Source: Chloroflexota bacterium
GTDB lineage: Bacteria > Chloroflexota > Limnocylindria > Limnocylindrales > CSP1-4
Length of the DNA stretch: 41,986 bases
NCBI GenBank assembly: GCA_003141245.1
Contig: PLLE01000020.1
Span: 67,253-109,238, forward strand
Direction of reading: 5' to 3'
Of the stretch, positions 38,936 to 41,986 are shown piece after piece. The translations under genes were made by a program, and so were the position numbers. The notes below the pieces were generated by a model. It saw only the letters and a program-made list of their open reading frames with translations. It ran no database searches and was not told where the DNA came from. Every line of letters starts with the position of its first letter. Position 1 is the stretch's first letter.

Positions 38936-39905
38936 CCGACTCCTCGGCCGACACGGGTCCGACCAGGGCCACACTGACGACCCCGTCTCTGCGGTGTGGG
39001 CCCACGTCCAGGAGGCTCGCAACCTCAAGCGCCCGCATACCCTCGAACTGCTCAAGGCCATGGCTGACGAGTTCGTCGAATTGCACGGCGATCGGGTCTT
39101 CGGCGACGACTCGGCGATCGTGACCGGCTTCGCCCGGATCTCCGGCCGGCGGGTCGTGGTGCTGGGCTTCCAGAAGGGCCAGGACACCGAAGAGAACATC
39201 CGCCGCAACTTTGGGCTGCCGCACCCCGAGGGTTACCGCAAGGCCATGCGGATCATGGACCTGGCCGAGCGGTACGCCATGCCGGTGCTCACCTTCGTCG
39301 ACGTCCAGGGCGCCTTCCCGGGCGCCGCAGCGGAGGAGCGCGGCATCGCTGAGGCGATCGCCAGCTCCATCGGCATGATGACCCGCCTGCGCACCCCGAT
39401 CGTCGTCGTCATCACCGGCGAGGGCGGCTCAGGTGGAGCCCTCGGTCTGGCCGTCGGCGACACCATAGTGGCCCTCGAGAACTCGATCTACTCCGTCATC
39501 AGCCCGGAGGGCTGCGCCACGATCCTGTGGCGGTCCGGCGAGCACAGCCACGAGGCCGCCGTGGCGATGAAGGTGACCGCCGGCGAGCAGCAGGAGATGG
39601 GCATCGTCGACATCGTCATTCCCGAGCCGGGCGAGGGCGCCCACACGGATCCGGCCGAAACGGCGAGGCGGATCAGGGAAGTCGTCCTCGAGCGGTTCGA
39701 CGCCCTCGGCCGCGTCCCGCTCGACGAGCTCGTCGAGGCGCGCTTCAGGAAGTTCCGCGTCATGGGCCCGTACATCGTCGCCGACCGACCGGTGGCTCCG
39801 CCGGAGCGCACTGGCATCGCCGACCGGCTGCGGGGCCTGCTGTCCAGCAGGCCGTCCATGCCCGGCATGAAGCGCGACGTCCCGCCCGGCCGCGAGGAGG
39901 TGTAG
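38928..39905 (+). CDS. accA: Acetyl-CoA carboxylase carboxyltransferase alpha subunit
   Basis: Alpha subunit partner of AccD, 325 residues. It shows VWAHVQEARNLKRPHTLELL, LHGDRVFGDD, the GFQKGQDTEENIRRNFG segment, and the DVQGAFPGAAAEERGIAEAIA loop. The oxyanion-hole glycines ITGEGGSGGALGLAVGD and ISPEGCATILWRS follow. Only the C-terminal tail (after about 290) is low in conservation. ATG at 38928 has GGGGAGG upstream and overlaps accD by 8 bases. The next gene starts 3 bases after its stop. Confidence 0.96.
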   Translation: MVDRLLGRHGSDQGHTDDPVSAVWAHVQEARNLKRPHTLELLKAMADEFVELHGDRVFGDDSAIVTGFARISGRRVVVLGFQKGQDTEENIRRNFGLPHPEGYRKAMRIMDLAERYAMPVLTFVDVQGAFPGAAAEERGIAEAIASSIGMMTRLRTPIVVVITGEGGSGGALGLAVGDTIVALENSIYSVISPEGCATILWRSGEHSHEAAVAMKVTAGEQQEMGIVDIVIPEPGEGAHTDPAETARRIREVVLERFDALGRVPLDELVEARFRKFRVMGPYIVADRPVAPPERTGIADRLRGLLSSRPSMPGMKRDVPPGREEV

Positions 39906-39908
39906 CCG

Positions 39909-40601
39909 ATGCCCGAGAATCGAAACGGCGCGACTTCCCCAGCCCCCCGCGGCGCCGCCAAGGCCTTATCCGCCGAGGCAGTTTCGGGCCAAGGCCCCGA
40001 CGTCCGCGCCGAGCGCGACCACCTGGCGATCTCCCGCCTGGCGGACGATCTGCTGCCCGCGCTGATCGCGAAGCTGACCGCCGGCGGTCTGGGCGAGATC
40101 GAAGTTCGAGAAGGGTCCTGGAAGGCGCGGCTGCGCAGGCCCGCCGGTTCGGACGAGGGCCGCGGGGTCGCCGCCTGGAGCTCCCTCGACAGCCACTCCG
40201 GGCACGGCCACGCTTTAGGGCGCGGCCCGGCCGCGAGCCACGGCCGTGGCACCGCCGAGGAGCGCGCCCGTCGAGCCCGCGAAGAAGAAGAGGCCGAGGA
40301 GTTGGCGCGTCTCCCCATAGTCGCCACTTCTCCGGCAGTCGGTATCTACCAGCCCCGCAAGGACCTGGCCGTCGGAATTCGGGTCCGCGCCGGCGATCGC
40401 ATCGGCACCGTCGACGTACTCGGCGTCCGCGAGGACGTGATCGCTCCCGCGGACGGCGTGATCGGGTCAAGCCTGGCCGAGGCCGGCGAGGCCGTGGAGT
40501 ACGGGCAGGAGCTGATCCGCATCGAGCTGTCGGAGAATGCCCGCGGCCTCGATGCCAACGGGGCCGACCGTGAGGCGGCCGCAGTGCTCGGGGAAGCTTG
40601 A
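39909..40601 (+). CDS. accB: BCCP-like biotin carboxyl carrier homologue lacking the biotinylated lysine
   Basis: Protein of 230 residues in the accB position. The N-terminal half (about 1-135) is a low-complexity Ala/Gly/Arg/Glu stretch with a His/Gly-rich segment. The C-terminal 90 residues align with the biotinyl domain: SPAVGIYQPRKDLAVGIRV, GDRIGTVDV, IAPADGVIG and EYGQELIRIE. Where BCCP has E-A-M-K-(L/M)-M, this reads D169-V-L-G-V-R174: Gly172 takes the place of the biotin-accepting Lys and no lysine lies in the loop. It therefore cannot be biotinylated there. A lysine-free relative in plants is BADC, an ACC regulator; similarity here is inferred. It overlaps accC (TGATG). A canonical BCCP may lie outside the window. 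Confidence 0.85.
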   Translation: MPENRNGATSPAPRGAAKALSAEAVSGQGPDVRAERDHLAISRLADDLLPALIAKLTAGGLGEIEVREGSWKARLRRPAGSDEGRGVAAWSSLDSHSGHGHALGRGPAASHGRGTAEERARRAREEEEAEELARLPIVATSPAVGIYQPRKDLAVGIRVRAGDRIGTVDVLGVREDVIAPADGVIGSSLAEAGEAVEYGQELIRIELSENARGLDANGADREAAAVLGEA

Positions 40602-41965
40602 TGTTCAGCAAGGTCCTGATCGCCAACCGAGGCGAGATCGCCCTTCGCATCCTTCGCGCCTGCCGCACCATCGGCATCGGCGCGGTTGTCGCATACAGCG
40701 AGGCCGACCGCGACAGTCTGGCCGCCCAGCTCGCCGACGAGGCGATCTGCATCGGGCCGTCCGACGCGCGCCGCAGCTATCTCTCCGCCCCCGCGGTGAT
40801 CTCGGCCGCGGTCGTGACCGGCTGCGACGCGATCCATCCCGGCTACGGATTCCTCTCCGAAGACGAGGGGTTCGCCGATGTCGTCCGCGCTCACGGCCTG
40901 ACCTTCATCGGTCCTTCGGCCGAGGTGCTGGAGCACTTCGCCTCAAAGGAGGCGACCCGCCGCCTGCTCGAAGCTCACGGCCTGCGCACGATCCCGGGGT
41001 CGGGGATGCTCCGCGACGAGGCCCACGCCCTCGAAGAGGCCGAGCGCATCAGCTACCCCGTTCTCATCAAACCCTCCGGCGGCGGTGGCGGCAAGGGAAT
41101 GCGGCTCGTCCGGACAGCGCGAGAGCTCGAGGCCACCTTCAAGGTCAGCCGCTCGGAGGCCAAGGCTGCCTTCGGCGACGATGCCCTGTATATGGAGAAG
41201 TACCTCGGCGACAACCGCCACGTCGAGATCCAGGTGGCCGTGGACCGCTTCGGTCACGCCATCCACCTGGGCGAGCGCGACTGCTCCGTCCAGCGTCGCC
41301 ACCAGAAGATCATCGAAGAGACGCCCAGCCCGGCCCTGACCGAGGCCGAGCGCCAGGACCTCTGCCAGAGAGCCGTCCGAGCCGTGGTCGAGGCCGGGTA
41401 CGAGAACCTGGGCACGCTGGAGTTTCTGGTGGACTCCAGGGGCGAGGCCTACTTCATCGAGATCAACTGCCGCATCCAGGTCGAACACCCGATCACCGAG
41501 ATGTGCACCGGCATCGATTTGATCGCTTTACAGATCAAGATCGCGGCCGGCGAGCCGCTCGGCATCAACCAGGCGGACGTCGTCTCTCGCGGCCACGCCA
41601 TCGAGTTCCGGATCCTTGCCGAGGACCCGAGCAACGACTTCCGGCCCCAGGGCGGCCAGGTGCTCGGTTACCTCGCCCCGGGCGGTCCGGGCGTCCGCAT
41701 GGACTCCCACCTGTACCCCGGCTACGAAGTGCCGCCTTACTACGACTCGCTCCTCGGCAAGCTGTCGGTCTGGGCGCCGGATCGCGCCCAGGCGATCGCC
41801 CGCGGCGACGCGGCCCTGCGCGAGCTGCTCGTGGACGGCCTCACCACCAACATCGAACTCCACCGGGCCATCCTCGCCAACCAGGTCTTCATCGACGGCA
41901 AGGTGACGACGGACCTGCTCGACCGCGTCGGCAGCGCACCGTTCGTCGCCGCCGGAAACCGCTGA
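40601..41965 (+). CDS. accC: Biotin carboxylase subunit of acetyl-CoA carboxylase
   Basis: ATP-grasp enzyme of 454 residues carboxylating biotin on the carrier. It starts MFSKVLIANRGEIALRILRA. The Gly-rich ATP loop is KPSGGGGGKGMRLV (157-170). The metal/substrate sites include EKYLGDNRHVEIQV, QRRHQKIIEE and EINCRIQVEHPITE with the catalytic Arg291. Residue 290 is Cys where Thr is usual (N-T-R-I-Q in E. coli). ATG at 40601 is preceded by GGGGAAG; the upstream TTG 40598 is in frame but less likely. It ends 21 bases before the window edge, where CCAGGAGC could be the ribosome binding site of a further gene. Confidence 0.96.
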   Translation: MFSKVLIANRGEIALRILRACRTIGIGAVVAYSEADRDSLAAQLADEAICIGPSDARRSYLSAPAVISAAVVTGCDAIHPGYGFLSEDEGFADVVRAHGLTFIGPSAEVLEHFASKEATRRLLEAHGLRTIPGSGMLRDEAHALEEAERISYPVLIKPSGGGGGKGMRLVRTARELEATFKVSRSEAKAAFGDDALYMEKYLGDNRHVEIQVAVDRFGHAIHLGERDCSVQRRHQKIIEETPSPALTEAERQDLCQRAVRAVVEAGYENLGTLEFLVDSRGEAYFIEINCRIQVEHPITEMCTGIDLIALQIKIAAGEPLGINQADVVSRGHAIEFRILAEDPSNDFRPQGGQVLGYLAPGGPGVRMDSHLYPGYEVPPYYDSLLGKLSVWAPDRAQAIARGDAALRELLVDGLTTNIELHRAILANQVFIDGKVTTDLLDRVGSAPFVAAGNR

Positions 41966-41986
41966 GTCGCTTCCCCATCCAGGAGC

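Noticed and set aside
40400-40601. Frameshift hiding a normal biotinylation motif in the AccB-like gene
   Set aside because: Reading frames around the loop were checked by eye and none gives an A/V-M-K-M sequence; the frame continues into conserved biotinyl-domain strands.

Overview
The window is about 42 kb of very GC-rich bacterial chromosome. One 60-base line of lysC that I counted is 72% GC. Genes are packed tightly, GTG and TTG starts are common, and many stops and starts overlap (GTGA, ATGA, TGATG). A bS21 gene, lipoproteins with long Pro/Thr linkers, and several genes with a -10 box directly in front of the start codon fit an uncultured high-GC lineage such as Chloroflexota. That assignment is an inference from style; no rRNA or tRNA gene is present to settle it.

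Layout. 1-4.2 kb: a HIT protein, a convergent long-chain acyl-CoA synthetase, and a two-gene ABC exporter. 4.2-12.7 kb: a housekeeping run of rpsU, yqeY, a pgpH-like membrane HD phosphodiesterase, ybeY, pth and mfd. 12.9-15.1 kb: a membrane acyltransferase fused to an SGNH domain. 15.3-22.1 kb: apt, a GNAT protein, ahcY, metK, manC and a phosphohexomutase, covering adenine salvage, the SAM cycle and sugar nucleotides. 22.4-24.3 kb: a stand-alone SWIM zinc-finger protein and two tandem paralogous lipoproteins. 24.4-26.8 kb: an AI-2E family permease and trpS on the minus strand. 27.0-28.4 kb: a lipoprotein with six Asp-box-like repeats. 28.6-32.0 kb: hom and thrC, facing a ThrH-type phosphatase/phosphotransferase across a small repeat cluster. 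32.1-34.4 kb: two adjacent acidic proteins of unknown function built from four copies of one module. 34.6-42 kb: an eight-gene head-to-tail run lysC-birA-sigma-putative anti-sigma-accD-accA-accB-like-accC.

How the genes fit together. lysC, hom, thrC and thrH cover much of the aspartate-to-threonine route. No classical homoserine kinase (thrB) is visible, so ThrH is a candidate to supply phosphohomoserine. birA followed by the acetyl-CoA carboxylase genes is a natural pairing of biotin ligase and biotin enzyme. However, the biotin-carrier-like protein in this operon lacks the acceptor lysine.

The most notable signals are: (1) this lysine-less AccB homologue, reminiscent of plant BADC proteins; (2) the four-copy '[YF]GPN ... 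W ... L[YF]xPW' module in the two acidic proteins, which I do not recognise as any named domain; (3) the ThrH gene, lower in GC and next to palindromic repeats; (4) a recurring architecture in which a -10 box lies 7 to 9 nt before an ATG, indicating leaderless transcripts; (5) a sigma/anti-sigma-like pair embedded in a fatty-acid synthesis operon.
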